Shown piece by piece: positions 34,901 through 42,885 of a stretch of 43,477 nucleotides of DNA (positions are counted from its first letter, which is position 1; every line of letters begins with the position of its first letter). The notes below the pieces were generated by a model. It ran no database searches and was not told the origin of the DNA. It worked only from the letters and a program-made list of their open reading frames with translations. The stretch lies in contig JAKPFN010000050.1 in assembly GCA_029551395.1 (NCBI GenBank), positions 1-43,477 of the forward strand, written 5' to 3'. This stretch comes from Armatimonadota bacterium (GTDB taxonomy: Bacteria > Armatimonadota > UBA5829 > DTLH01). The position numbers and the translations under genes were made by a program.

Positions 34901-35571
34901 AACGGAGCTGAGATGTAGTTGAATGCGTTTCTTACAAGCGTAACAAAATTTTCTGATGGCTCAGTATCAAATCTGAAGTTATGCATTCCGAACGCGATAA
35001 CCTGTCCTGCACCAAGGTCCCATTCGACAATAACTCGTTCGTCTTCTACAAAACGAGCGCCCCAGTTGGCAATACCAAGCACTCGACCGTTCTTCGGAGG
35101 AGATTCAAGCCATCTGGCATTTACAAACGGCTTCAATACGGCGTTATCTGCAACGAAGAAGCCTCTGGGAAGGTTCTCGAATACCGGATGTGGTTCCAAT
35201 GCAACATAACCGTTCCAGTAGAAGAAGCTTTCTTCTTTCCATTCAACAGCATCAGGAGCATTGTCTATGCCCAGCGTATCGACATACTTAGCTGCAATAA
35301 GGGCAAGGAGCAGCTTGCCTCCACTTTTGACATAATCTCTAACCTTCTCCGCAGCATCAACTGCGGCAGCAGGGAGTTCTGAAGACTCAGAATAATACCA
35401 ACAGGCACCATCAAACTCCTTCAGCTTTCCAGCATCCGAAAAACTGACAAGCTCTATCTGCCAGTCATTCTGTAATGAAAGCCAGTCGAAAGCAGCCTTG
35501 TCAAGCACTGACAGAAACTGCGGGTCCTGATGGTGAGACAAAAAGGCAATCCGCCTCTTGGCCGAAGTCAT
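31990..35571 (-). CDS. Large cytoplasmic putative carbohydrate-active protein (DUF5695-like)
   Basis: This 1193-aa protein has no signal peptide. The N-terminal ~220 residues look like a glutamine-amidotransferase/ThuA-like alpha-beta domain (VRDYVKSGGKLLLAL, GAGQVIAFGMHNFRF). Beta-rich domains follow to about residue 720. The C-terminal part (~740-1080) is helix-rich and aromatic, with PRHGHMSGGSDECGLAEPLS and SYDDEQAYNRSFNYPHV, resembling an (alpha/alpha)6-barrel glycosidase or lyase. It ends in a small beta domain. I recall similar proteins as DUF5695, but cannot confirm it. With the GH38 enzyme it suggests intracellular glycan processing. It is followed by the zinc-ribbon gene. Confidence 0.7.
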   Translation of the reverse strand: MTSAKRRIAFLSHHQDPQFLSVLDKAAFDWLSLQNDWQIELVSFSDAGKLKEFDGACWYYSESSELPAAAVDAAEKVRDYVKSGGKLLLALIAAKYVDTLGIDNAPDAVEWKEESFFYWNGYVALEPHPVFENLPRGFFVADNAVLKPFVNARWLESPPKNGRVLGIANWGARFVEDERVIVEWDLGAGQVIAFGMHNFRFDTEPSENFVTLVRNAFNYISAPFVAKLSIVSDNPAVPKGAGYLGSHYKDSVVISEGSSIRAAITGKAWKALDITLTARTPAGGVVSTTSFIPGQQFTVELPLGTNDLSPGEYVAGVDIAQGDETLTSLSREFFIVPETAQSGPADRHWMWELRTPNLVAEIDKGTGTVWGLYDSSSNTKVQFAGNPDNLPAVATPDHRWLGDLVLKYRFNGDITWRSMTTANSSEIRRVLGQEDSVVVVYDPGPPEQLGATEPMISERFTVEGDSLNWKIRIKNRSQAGMVLGELAMPLALNTCFAGETDMSEIYERRVMLHSFIGGASSWILAAPLAGIPPYLLIWAKEGTKLEAIAHVDEYGQRPDGWEGLINVFPYSKASRETRNWYEWYNNHSQAVILPGEELVLNFGIKFIQDYKEINETLFADGKVAVDVAPAMVLPTDMTGHLRVSSKKQFSVTGDDYTTIEKVSSDGTSSVYRFKFGRTGQHNLTITDVDGEVTNLHFLAIEPIEKLAKAHAIHIARDQQYRDPKSFRDGQFFMYDAEEERMVMKPRHGHMSGGSDECGLAEPLSLVWKNVVDPNPDEIETMEYYIERFLYGKVQQKETYAVSTGVGDSYDDEQAYNRSFNYPHVVNIYFAMSKIAEYYGLTRFRDSDGYLLMAYRTAIAYFTLPMYKNNALACGNFGESLYFDLMNTLRAKGYTDEADELQVHLQRKADHFLPQPHPYLSEYAFDTTGYSDAYYFKKFGGGIDGAIPVVSMLRATRGRQPSWPWFGGDVRWGWGASKYPYHDELCMNYMVPQNGRCLLDFYHETGEIDDLRIGYGSFTANWCLVRPDGVARNLYTWEPQRMTYDPWTSEMGTGLYFTYLMACSYAVDDPAFGLVGYGCDVEGSIDGHISVIPHDGVQRRVRIAPFGLFIESHAVKINRVDAEDGGKKLSLLLRETLGKDNEDKLIVRGLPEGSYTLSANYTDIGTFTSDECAAGIRVPVTAGAAIPVHLVRIK

Positions 35572-35658
35572 CCGTTCACCTCTCTCGGAAATGATTTACC
35601 AGAATAAACTTCGGCAAACAGGTACAAGTAACCTGCGCAAGTAATGGAAAAATAAGTG

Positions 35659-35687
35659 AAAAGGCCGCAGCTATATTTACTGCGGCC
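35659..35687 (-). terminator. Intrinsic terminator of the anchored acidic protein gene
   Basis: Minus-strand GGCCGCAG and CTGCGGCC form an 8-bp perfect stem with a 9-nt AT loop, followed by TTTTCACTTATTTTT. It starts 31 nt past the stop at 35719 and separates that gene from the 1193-aa gene. Confidence 0.8.
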
Positions 35688-35718
35688 GAAACAGTTTCTT
35701 CAAATTAGCTGTTATGGT

Positions 35719-36345
35719 CTACCTCTGCCGTCTGGTTGTGCTGCCCTGGGACTGAGTATCGACCTGATATGGTATATATACGTCTGAGTCATCATCGAGC
35801 CTTAAGTAGAGCATGTTTCGAGGTTCTTCAGTGCCTCTTCTGTAGTAAATTGTATGCCCATCTACCTGCCTGCCAGTGGATACGAACTCGGTTTCATCAG
35901 TAGAGCGTACAGGTCTTCCAGGTTCAATAATGTATGTTCTGCCGTTTGATTGGAATCGAGCGGGTACATCGACTCGCCTGTAGTCATCAGCCGAGATTTG
36001 AGACTCTCTCGGAACCACTACTATGTTGCTCGTGTCATCATCTTCTGTCTCAGCGGCATCGTCTTCAGTAGTTTCCTGATATACATAGACCGGCTGTTCA
36101 CGGACGACTTCCCGCACGCGTTCCCGGTCTCGGATTATCACTCGTTCAGGCTGATGGTCCCGGTCAGTAGTTGGTTGTTCCGGTGGCTGTTCTTCCTCTA
36201 CAGTCACTTCATCAGGCGTTCTGGCTTCATCCTGGCCTGGAGGTCCTGCTGCAACAAGCCACACTATGACCAAAAGCGCAATTGCGACGATTCCGACAAT
36301 TATAACCCATACCCACGGGGCTGTCCTGTTTCTGTAGACTTCCAT
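35719..36345 (-). CDS. Membrane-anchored acidic low-complexity protein
   Basis: This 208-aa protein has a single N-terminal transmembrane helix (about residues 12-34). An acidic, Pro/Glu/Asp/Arg-rich region of low complexity follows (about 38-110). A short beta-rich C-terminal domain comes last (VPARFQSNGRTYIIEPGRPV, FVSTGRQVDGHTIYYRRG). No known family is recognised. It is well supported as a gene by GGAGGG before the ATG and by a terminator after it. The C-terminal domain is probably outside the membrane. Confidence 0.65.
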   Translation of the reverse strand: MEVYRNRTAPWVWVIIVGIVAIALLVIVWLVAAGPPGQDEARTPDEVTVEEEQPPEQPTTDRDHQPERVIIRDRERVREVVREQPVYVYQETTEDDAAETEDDDTSNIVVVPRESQISADDYRRVDVPARFQSNGRTYIIEPGRPVRSTDETEFVSTGRQVDGHTIYYRRGTEEPRNMLYLRLDDDSDVYIPYQVDTQSQGSTTRRQR

Positions 36346-36548
36346 TTCAACCCTCCTCTCACACAGGAGCAGTAGTCAATCGGTTTCTTATTGAAATCAG
36401 CGATTATTCGCCATAGCTTTACCCTGCAGGCTTATGGGCAAAACTCTTCCGGATCAATGCCTGAAACTCAATAAACTTACGAGAGTCAAGTGGATAGAAG
36501 TAGAAGAGGTAAGGCCAGGACAGAGGTGTTTGGTGAGGTAGTTCAGGT

Positions 36549-37277
36549 TTATTCCTGACAAGCAGTGCAGATTGCATCAGAAAGGCACAAAGCGCCAGTG
36601 TAAAGGGCTTTACCCAGGATGACACCCTCAAGACCTTTACTCTGCAATGGCATAAGCCGTTTGATGTCATTTATTGATGCCACGCCGCCGGAAGCGATAA
36701 CCGGTATCCCAACAGCATCCAACATGCGCTGTATAGCAATGGTATTTACACCTCTCAGCATTCCATCCCTGGAGATGTCTGTGAAAATAATGCGTTTAAC
36801 ACCGAGAGTAAGCATGCGTCGGGCGAAATCGATGGCTCGTTCTTCTGTTCTAGCCTGCCATCCACGGACTGCCACATATCCGTTAAGCGCATCGACACCC
36901 AGCACAGCCTGTTCTTTAAGCTCTCCGAACATTGTTTCAGCAGCATTATTGTCAAGAGCAGCCGAAGTGCCGATAATCACGCGTTGCACACCGGTTTGCA
37001 GCACTTTTTTAGCTGTTTCCAGGGTCCTGATACCGCCGCCTATCTGCACCGGGATTCCCACAGACTGGACTATCTTCTGCACTACATTCAGATTTTGAGG
37101 ATAACCTGTACGTGCGCCATCCAAATCAACTACATGGAGCCTTGTTGCGCCCTGTTGCGCCCATTGTTCAGCCATTTCTACCGGGTTATCTGAAAAGACG
37201 GTTTCCTGGTCAAAATTTCCTTGCACCAGACGGACACAACGTCCTGCAATGATATCTATTGCTGGTATAACTTCCAC
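36549..37277 (-). CDS. hisA: 1-(5-phosphoribosyl)-5-[(5-phosphoribosylamino)methylideneamino]imidazole-4-carboxamide isomerase
   Basis: This histidine-biosynthesis TIM-barrel enzyme isomerises ProFAR to PRFAR. The catalytic Asp is in IPAIDIIAGRCVRL at the N-terminus. Phosphate-binding motifs IGGGIR and ASGGVAS, with VVDLDGARTG and VKRIIFTDISRDGML, are the expected barrel strands. The 242-aa length is normal. It starts three nucleotides after the hisH stop, so the pair is one unit. No hisF or hisB follows here, which means the histidine genes are split in this genome. Confidence 0.96.
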   Translation of the reverse strand: MEVIPAIDIIAGRCVRLVQGNFDQETVFSDNPVEMAEQWAQQGATRLHVVDLDGARTGYPQNLNVVQKIVQSVGIPVQIGGGIRTLETAKKVLQTGVQRVIIGTSAALDNNAAETMFGELKEQAVLGVDALNGYVAVRGWQARTEERAIDFARRMLTLGVKRIIFTDISRDGMLRGVNTIAIQRMLDAVGIPVIASGGVASINDIKRLMPLQSKGLEGVILGKALYTGALCLSDAICTACQE

Positions 37278-37280
37278 TTT

Positions 37281-37913
37281 TTAATCTCCTGATCTTATGG
37301 CTGAAAAATTTTCGAGCATACGCAGGCCGACTGCGCCGCTTTTTTCCGGGTGGAACTGCACAGCGTAAACGTTATCCCTGTGGATTATCGAACAAAACTC
37401 AGTGCCGTAGTTGGTAGTTGCTGCGATAGTTTCTTTTGGAGGCTCGGGGTAGAATGAGTGAACGAAGTAAACGCTTGTATTGTCGGGGATGCCATTAAGG
37501 AGCGGACAATCGGACGTTTTACGAAGAGTGTTCCATCCCATGTGAGGGATTTTCAAACCATTTGCTGAACCACAGTTGCAGGATTTGGAGAATTTGACAA
37601 CCTTTCCAGGTATTACATCCAATCCTCGGAACTGCCCCTGCTCCTCGCTTTCAGAAAGGAGAAGCTGCATCCCGAGACAAATCCCCAAAAACGGTTTTCC
37701 AGAGCGAATAAACTGGCGAATCGGCTCGATTAACCCCAATCTTTCGAGGTTTGTCATAGCCGCGCCAAACGCACCAACACCAGGGAGAATCAGTTTTTCG
37801 GCATTCAGGATTTCATCTGGATTCTGAGTGAGTACAGCCTGGCAACCGACGCGCTCGAGCGCTTTCTGTACGCTGCGCAGGTTTCCCATACCGTAATCGA
37901 CAATCCGTATCAA
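37281..37913 (-). CDS. hisH: Imidazole glycerol phosphate synthase glutaminase subunit
   Basis: This class I glutamine amidotransferase supplies ammonia to HisF in histidine synthesis. The nucleophile Cys is in FLGICLGMQLLL, and the His/Glu pair is in VQFHPEKSG. The GMGNLRSV and LPGVGAFG motifs are characteristic. TTG at 37913 has GGGAG 7 nt upstream. It is the first gene of the hisH-hisA pair. Its partner hisF is outside the window. Confidence 0.96.
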   Translation of the reverse strand: MIRIVDYGMGNLRSVQKALERVGCQAVLTQNPDEILNAEKLILPGVGAFGAAMTNLERLGLIEPIRQFIRSGKPFLGICLGMQLLLSESEEQGQFRGLDVIPGKVVKFSKSCNCGSANGLKIPHMGWNTLRKTSDCPLLNGIPDNTSVYFVHSFYPEPPKETIAATTNYGTEFCSIIHRDNVYAVQFHPEKSGAVGLRMLENFSAIRSGD

Positions 37914-38197
37914 ACTAATACTCCCTGTAACACTGAGTACCTTATAGTATAGCAGAGGCTGCAGGTTATATGGAATAGTTTATCCCGATTTTTTATGCCG
38001 CGCATATTCCTTCTGCATTGCATAACTTGATAGTTGTCACTGGAACTACTAATAATTGTATTTGCGTCATATAATTGTAGAGGTAGAGCAAAACACTGCT
38101 GTTTGTTATACTGCAGTGCTGTGGGCATTATTCGTGCCCAGCCTCGTCTACAGTAGTTAGTGATATATCGACTTCGCAAGAGGAATTGGAGTACGAC

Positions 38198-39412
38198 TTG
38201 AAAGAGCGATTCTTACCCCTGTTGGTTATTTCCGTCATTCTGGCGCTATTGACAGGCTGCGGCGGCGGTGGCGGATCTGCAACTGATAAGTTCAAAGGTG
38301 ACACAAGCGGCAGTTGGACTGTTCTCATCTTCCTGAACGCAGATAACGACCTGGAACGGTTCGGTATCCTGAATATGAACCAGATGGAGAAAATCGGATC
38401 GACCGACCAAGTGAAGATTGTCGTTCAGATGGACAGGTCGCCCGGTTATGATTCGTCAAACGGCAACTGGACAGGCACAAGGCGTTATCTCGTCACCAAA
38501 GACAATGATACTGATACAATCAACTCTACCATGCTTGAAGACATGGGAGAGGTTGATATGGGCGACCCGGATGTATTGAGGGAGTTTATACAGTGGGGAC
38601 AGCAGAACTATCCTGCAGACCGTTACTGCCTGGTTCTCTGGAACCACGGGTCAGGATGGCGCACTGCTGCCCAGACAAAGGCGCTCTCAAGAAATATCTC
38701 ATTTGATGATACAAGCGGAACGAGCATCCAGACTACAGACCTGGCTTATGCGCTCGAAGCAGCATCTCCAAGAATCGATTGCGTAGCGTTTGACGCCTCT
38801 CTCATGCAGATGATTGAAGTAGCCTACGAGATGAGAAACAGCGCTGAGATACTTGTTGGGTCAGAAGAAAGCCCGCCAGGAGACGGTTATGTTTACGATA
38901 GGTGGCTCGGAAGACTTGCAGCATCTCCTGGTATGAACTCCAGGCAGCTCGGTCAGGTCATTGCCGATGAATACGTCGATTCCTACACAGGCAAGTATGA
39001 TGTAACGCAGTCTGTGCTGGTGCTTGCGAATGTGGATGCAGTTGCAAGAGCTGCGGATGACTTTGCTGCAGCCGTCAGACCTCACGCTGCGTCGAATGCA
39101 TCGGCTCTGAGGACCGCACGAACCAACGCGCAATCCTATGCGTTCGATTATTATAAAGATTTGCTGGATTATGCATCGCTGGTCAATCAGGTTATTCCCG
39201 ACCCGGCAATCTCAAATGCATATACCAGGCTGCAGTCTGCCATGTCTTCTGCTGTTGTCTATGAGAGGCATACCGGGACAAGAGTAGAGCGCAGCCACGG
39301 GCTGTCTATCTATATGCCGTCACCCTGGGAGTATCTGACCCGCTACGAGGACATCGGATTTTCTGCAGAATATCCGAATTGGGCGGAACTGATTAAAGCC
39401 CAGACCCAGTAG
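38198..39412 (+). CDS. Clostripain-family (C11-like) lipoprotein lacking the catalytic Cys
   Basis: A lipoprotein signal (ending LLTGC) with a GGGGGS linker precedes a caspase-fold domain matching clostripain. The family's catalytic His is in LVLWNHGSGW (His150). At the position of the nucleophilic Cys the sequence reads CVAFDASLMQMIEV, with Ser201 where active members have Cys. The rest of the fold, including ILVGSEESPPGDGYVYDRWL and HGLSIYMP, is intact. TTG at 38198 has GGAG 6 nt upstream and starts directly at the signal peptide; a TTG at 38186 is less well placed. It is probably a pseudoprotease or binding protein at the cell surface. Confidence 0.85.
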   Translation: MKERFLPLLVISVILALLTGCGGGGGSATDKFKGDTSGSWTVLIFLNADNDLERFGILNMNQMEKIGSTDQVKIVVQMDRSPGYDSSNGNWTGTRRYLVTKDNDTDTINSTMLEDMGEVDMGDPDVLREFIQWGQQNYPADRYCLVLWNHGSGWRTAAQTKALSRNISFDDTSGTSIQTTDLAYALEAASPRIDCVAFDASLMQMIEVAYEMRNSAEILVGSEESPPGDGYVYDRWLGRLAASPGMNSRQLGQVIADEYVDSYTGKYDVTQSVLVLANVDAVARAADDFAAAVRPHAASNASALRTARTNAQSYAFDYYKDLLDYASLVNQVIPDPAISNAYTRLQSAMSSAVVYERHTGTRVERSHGLSIYMPSPWEYLTRYEDIGFSAEYPNWAELIKAQTQ

Positions 39413-39425
39413 TTGAATCAAAATG

Positions 39426-39445
39426 ATTAACCTGTTCTGGTTAAT
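39426..39445 (+). terminator. Weak AT-rich hairpin after the clostripain-like gene
   Basis: ATTAACC/GGTTAAT, 7-bp perfect arms with a 6-nt loop, begins 14 nt past the stop. No T-run follows. Confidence 0.35.
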
Positions 39446-39471
39446 ATAAACTGGCTCCATAAAAAATCCAA

Positions 39472-39525
39472 GAACGCGATGTACAGCCGTCCCTCCGGTA
39501 CACCGCGTTCAATTAATGTCGGAGG
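39472..39525 (+). promoter_or_regulatory. 5'-UTR hairpin with an anti-Shine-Dalgarno loop
   Basis: GAACGCGATGTAC (39472-39484) and GTACACCGCGTTC (39498-39510) pair with one A-C mismatch. The 13-nt loop contains CCTCCG (39492-39497), the exact complement of the Shine-Dalgarno CGGAGG at 39520-39525. The loop could pair with the ribosome site as a pseudoknot or switch, affecting translation of the Tricorn-like gene. Confidence 0.5.
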
Positions 39526-39538
39526 TAAATATCCCTTC

Positions 39539-42500
39539 ATGAAGAGAATAGTTCTCTGCCTGGTGCTGCTTGCGAGTGTTCTTTTTGTCAGCAGCAATGT
39601 TTACGCCCAGCTTCCTGTTCCCAATCCTAAAGCCATAATCGGCGGGAGGATGCCATCACTTTCTCCTGATGGTAAGAAACTGGCGTTTGTCTACAAGGGT
39701 GATATCTGGGTAGCTGATTCATCCGGTGGTCATGCGAGGACTTTGACGCGGAACACTGAGATGGATGCATATCCGCAGTTTTCGCCGGATGGCAACTGGA
39801 TTGCATTTTCGAGCACACGAAACGGCAACTGGGACATTTTCCTGGTACCTGTAACAGGCGGTTCAGTGAAACAGCTAACCAATCACTCATCCAGTGATGT
39901 AGTCTCCGGCTGGAGCCCCGATGGAAAAAGTGTAATATTCTGCAGCACAAGAGATACACAGGACCCTGTTCTCTTCTCACTGGATGTCCAGACCTTGCGG
40001 CTCAGGAAGCTTTCTCAGGATTTCACGGCGATGAATTATTCCAAGTATTCGCCTGATGGTAAATACATTGTCTATTCCCGCAACGGATTCTTCCACTGGA
40101 GTCGTCCGCGTTATTCCGGCTCGGGAGCTTCTCAACTCTGGCTTCTGGATGTCCAAAACGGGACACGACAGCAGATAACAAGCAACCCATTTCAACATTT
40201 ATGGCCGCACTTTACACCGGATGGCAAGGCAATCATTCATGTTACAGTAGGAGAAAAGACACCATCAGCCGTTAACCTGAATGCGCGAGGCAGTAAGTAT
40301 GTAGATACCCCCTTGATGACGCCTAATCTCTGGATGCACAGACTGGATGGCAAGAGCAAACAGTTGACATTCTTTACCGGCGGGTCTGTCAGATTCCCAA
40401 CAGTAGCCGCAAAGACGGGCGATATTGTCTTCGAGTATGAAACAGACCTTTGGATGCTTAAAGCAGGGTCTACCAAGCCTGAGAAAATCACACTTTTTGC
40501 ATCAGAAGATGAGACGCAAAACTCAAGAAGACACGAAATATTGAAATCCGGCGTTACCGAGGCTGAACCATCACCTGATGGAAAGTATTTTGCATTCGGA
40601 ATTCGCGGAGATATATGGTCAATCCTGATTGACAAGCCAAAGGGAGTTGCTGCAAAACAGGCCGAGATTGCCAAGCGATTGACAGACTGGGCAGGAGATG
40701 ACTCTGACTTTATTTGGTCTAAAGACGGCAAACATCTTTATTTTACCTCTGACCGGCAGTTCAATACCCGTTTATATGAGCTGGATGTTGAAACGCTCGA
40801 TGTGAAATCGTTGTGGGACCGACCAGAGGATGTTTCCAAACTGAGGTTATCGCCGGATGGAAAAGAGTTGGCATTCTGGGTAACCGGCCCTGAAGGCGGA
40901 TTGTATTCTTTATCTGTCGAAAACGGTGGTTATCAGCGACTGGTCAGGCTGCCAGGAATACATACTTACTGGCATGGAGGAGGCGATTTTGCCTGGTCTC
41001 CCGATATGCAGTGGATTGCATATACCTTTGGCGAGGAAAATGGCGCGTGGAATGTGTGGATAAAACCGACTGCCGGAGGCGAAGCTGTTAATGTGACCCG
41101 GTTGAATGCATATCACAGCCAGCCAGTGTGGTCTCCAGATGGTAAGTATCTATTCTTCCAGAGCGACCGGGACGGCAATGGACTATATGTAATTCCATTA
41201 ACAGTAGAGCCGGCCAGGACTTTGGAGACTGACATCAAATTCGAAAAACCGAAGGACCCGGTTGAAGTAGTAATAGATTTTGATGACATATCGCGCAGAG
41301 TCCGCAAACTGTCTTCACAAGCACCTCAGAGCGACCTGACCATAACATCTGAAGGCAAGATACTGCTGATTTCAGGCGGAGATATCTGGTCTATCTCCTA
41401 TGACGGAAAAGACAGCAAGAGATTGACATCAGGAGGCAATTGCAGCGCTTTAAGAGCGTCCGCTGATGGCAAAAAAGGTTATCTCATCCGTAATGGTGAG
41501 CTTTGGACGATTGGAATCGAAGACAGCAAGCTGGAAAAAGTGGAATTCACCGCTGATTGGGAACGAGATATCCGAGCTGAGCGGAAAGCAGCCTTTACAC
41601 AGCTATGGCGGTCTTATAACCGGCTTTTCTATGATGCGAATATGCATGGAAGAGACTGGGAAGCTATCCGCACCCGTTATGAGCCGCTTTTAGATGCTGT
41701 AGAGACTCGTGAGGAGTTCGCCACGCTGCTTGGTATGATGGTCGGCGAGCTTGAGGCATCTCATGCTGAAGTCGGACCGGCTGGTGGAGGCAATCCAAGC
41801 CCTGTGACTCCTCATCTTGGATTCACATTTGATTATTCCTACGAAGGTCCTGGGATAAAGGTCGATAAGGTTCCGCCTAAAGCGCCTGGTTCATATGCTC
41901 AGACAGAGATAAAACCCGGTGAGTATGTTGTTGCAATAGACGGGCAGGATGTTACTCTGGATGAGAACCTGTTCAAGCTGATAAACAACAAGCAGAACCG
42001 GATGATGACATTCCTGGTCAACTCAAAGCCGACCCGCGAAGATGCCAGAACAGTGCAATACACAAGCCTGACCTGGGGTGAATGGACCAGTCTTCTTTAC
42101 CGCAATCGGATAGAGCGGCTTCGAAAGTATGTGGACGACATTAGCGACGGCAAGATTGGTTATGTTCATATCTCTGGTATGGGTGAAGCGAATCAACAAC
42201 AGTTCGACAGAGAGTTTTATGAGTATTCGCTTGATAAGAAAGCGATGATTATAGATGTGAGGTTCAACGGAGGCGGTTATATATCGGATGGCCTGGTAGA
42301 CTGGCTTGAGCGCAAACCTCATGGGTTTAATCGGACTCGAGATGAGGCACCAAGGCAGACACCCGGAAAAGCTTGGGACAAACCAATCGTAGTCCTGATA
42401 AACGAACAAAGCTACTCGAATGCGGAGATGTTCCCATATGCAATGAGGGCTAGAGGTTTGGCTAAAATCGTAGGTATGCCGACTCCGGGATATGTTATTG

Positions 42501-42700
42501 CTACCTATGATTTGCCGCTGGTCGATGGCACACGCGCCCGGATGCCATTTGTCGGTGTTTATCGGTTGGATGGCAGCCCTCAGGAAAATGATGGCGAAAA
42601 ACCGGATATTATCGTGCCGATGACTCCTGAGGATTGGCTGTCCGAACGCGATCCTCAGTTGGATAAGGCTATAGAAGTACTGACGAAACAAGTCAGGTAA
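39539..42700 (+). CDS. Exported Tricorn-like S41 peptidase with beta-propellers
   Basis: This 1053-aa protein starts with a cleavable signal peptide (LASVLFVSSNVYAQ). PD40/TolB-type propeller repeats follow, in two groups (about residues 25-330 and 345-640), with motifs such as PQFSPDGNWIAFSSTRNGNW. The peptidase part has a core with ELEASHAEVG (Ser741-His742), a PDZ-like domain (about 755-850), and an S41 domain with the nucleophile in NEQSYSNAE (Ser960). Archaeal Tricorn has a Ser-His pair and Ser-Asp at the matching places. Tricorn is cytosolic, whereas this copy is exported and probably degrades peptides in the periplasm. ATG 39539 has GGAGGT 13 nt upstream, a long spacing. Confidence 0.92.
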   Translation: MKRIVLCLVLLASVLFVSSNVYAQLPVPNPKAIIGGRMPSLSPDGKKLAFVYKGDIWVADSSGGHARTLTRNTEMDAYPQFSPDGNWIAFSSTRNGNWDIFLVPVTGGSVKQLTNHSSSDVVSGWSPDGKSVIFCSTRDTQDPVLFSLDVQTLRLRKLSQDFTAMNYSKYSPDGKYIVYSRNGFFHWSRPRYSGSGASQLWLLDVQNGTRQQITSNPFQHLWPHFTPDGKAIIHVTVGEKTPSAVNLNARGSKYVDTPLMTPNLWMHRLDGKSKQLTFFTGGSVRFPTVAAKTGDIVFEYETDLWMLKAGSTKPEKITLFASEDETQNSRRHEILKSGVTEAEPSPDGKYFAFGIRGDIWSILIDKPKGVAAKQAEIAKRLTDWAGDDSDFIWSKDGKHLYFTSDRQFNTRLYELDVETLDVKSLWDRPEDVSKLRLSPDGKELAFWVTGPEGGLYSLSVENGGYQRLVRLPGIHTYWHGGGDFAWSPDMQWIAYTFGEENGAWNVWIKPTAGGEAVNVTRLNAYHSQPVWSPDGKYLFFQSDRDGNGLYVIPLTVEPARTLETDIKFEKPKDPVEVVIDFDDISRRVRKLSSQAPQSDLTITSEGKILLISGGDIWSISYDGKDSKRLTSGGNCSALRASADGKKGYLIRNGELWTIGIEDSKLEKVEFTADWERDIRAERKAAFTQLWRSYNRLFYDANMHGRDWEAIRTRYEPLLDAVETREEFATLLGMMVGELEASHAEVGPAGGGNPSPVTPHLGFTFDYSYEGPGIKVDKVPPKAPGSYAQTEIKPGEYVVAIDGQDVTLDENLFKLINNKQNRMMTFLVNSKPTREDARTVQYTSLTWGEWTSLLYRNRIERLRKYVDDISDGKIGYVHISGMGEANQQQFDREFYEYSLDKKAMIIDVRFNGGGYISDGLVDWLERKPHGFNRTRDEAPRQTPGKAWDKPIVVLINEQSYSNAEMFPYAMRARGLAKIVGMPTPGYVIATYDLPLVDGTRARMPFVGVYRLDGSPQENDGEKPDIIVPMTPEDWLSERDPQLDKAIEVLTKQVR

Positions 42701-42742
42701 TAATAATCATCGAATGAACTGATTAAAAGGCAGGCTAAGCTC

Positions 42743-42786
42743 TCGGGAGGGATTACTGGCTCGGGAGGGATTTACAATCCCTCCCC
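42743..42786. repeat. GGGAGGGATT-family palindrome with an extra half copy
   Basis: A half unit CTCGGGAGGGATTAC (about 42742-42756) precedes a full palindrome CGGGAGGGATT-TAC-AATCCCTCCCc at 42762-42786. The arms are nearly identical to those at 19932-19956, 23 kb away, so this is a dispersed repeat. It lies at the edge of the transposase debris. Confidence 0.65.
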
Positions 42787-42815
42787 TGGACTTTGGCACT
42801 TTTTGAAAGAAAAAA

Positions 42816-42885
42816 GGGTTGTTTTATTACTGTTAACAGCTTTAGAACCGTATAACAGGTGTGATTAACATAACTAAAACAACCC
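42816..42885. repeat. 11-bp inverted repeat around the transposase start
   Basis: GGGTTGTTTTA (42816-42826) and TAAAACAACCC (42875-42885) are perfect reverse complements. A CTGTTAACAG palindrome (42829-42838) lies between them, and the right arm lies inside the first codons of the transposase remnant. It may be an insertion-sequence end or a leader hairpin that limits transposase translation. Confidence 0.5.

Noticed and set aside
36419-36670. 83-codon minus-strand open frame near the hisA end
   Set aside because: It overlaps the hisA 3' end in another frame and has no support; the 36346-36548 gap shows no gene.
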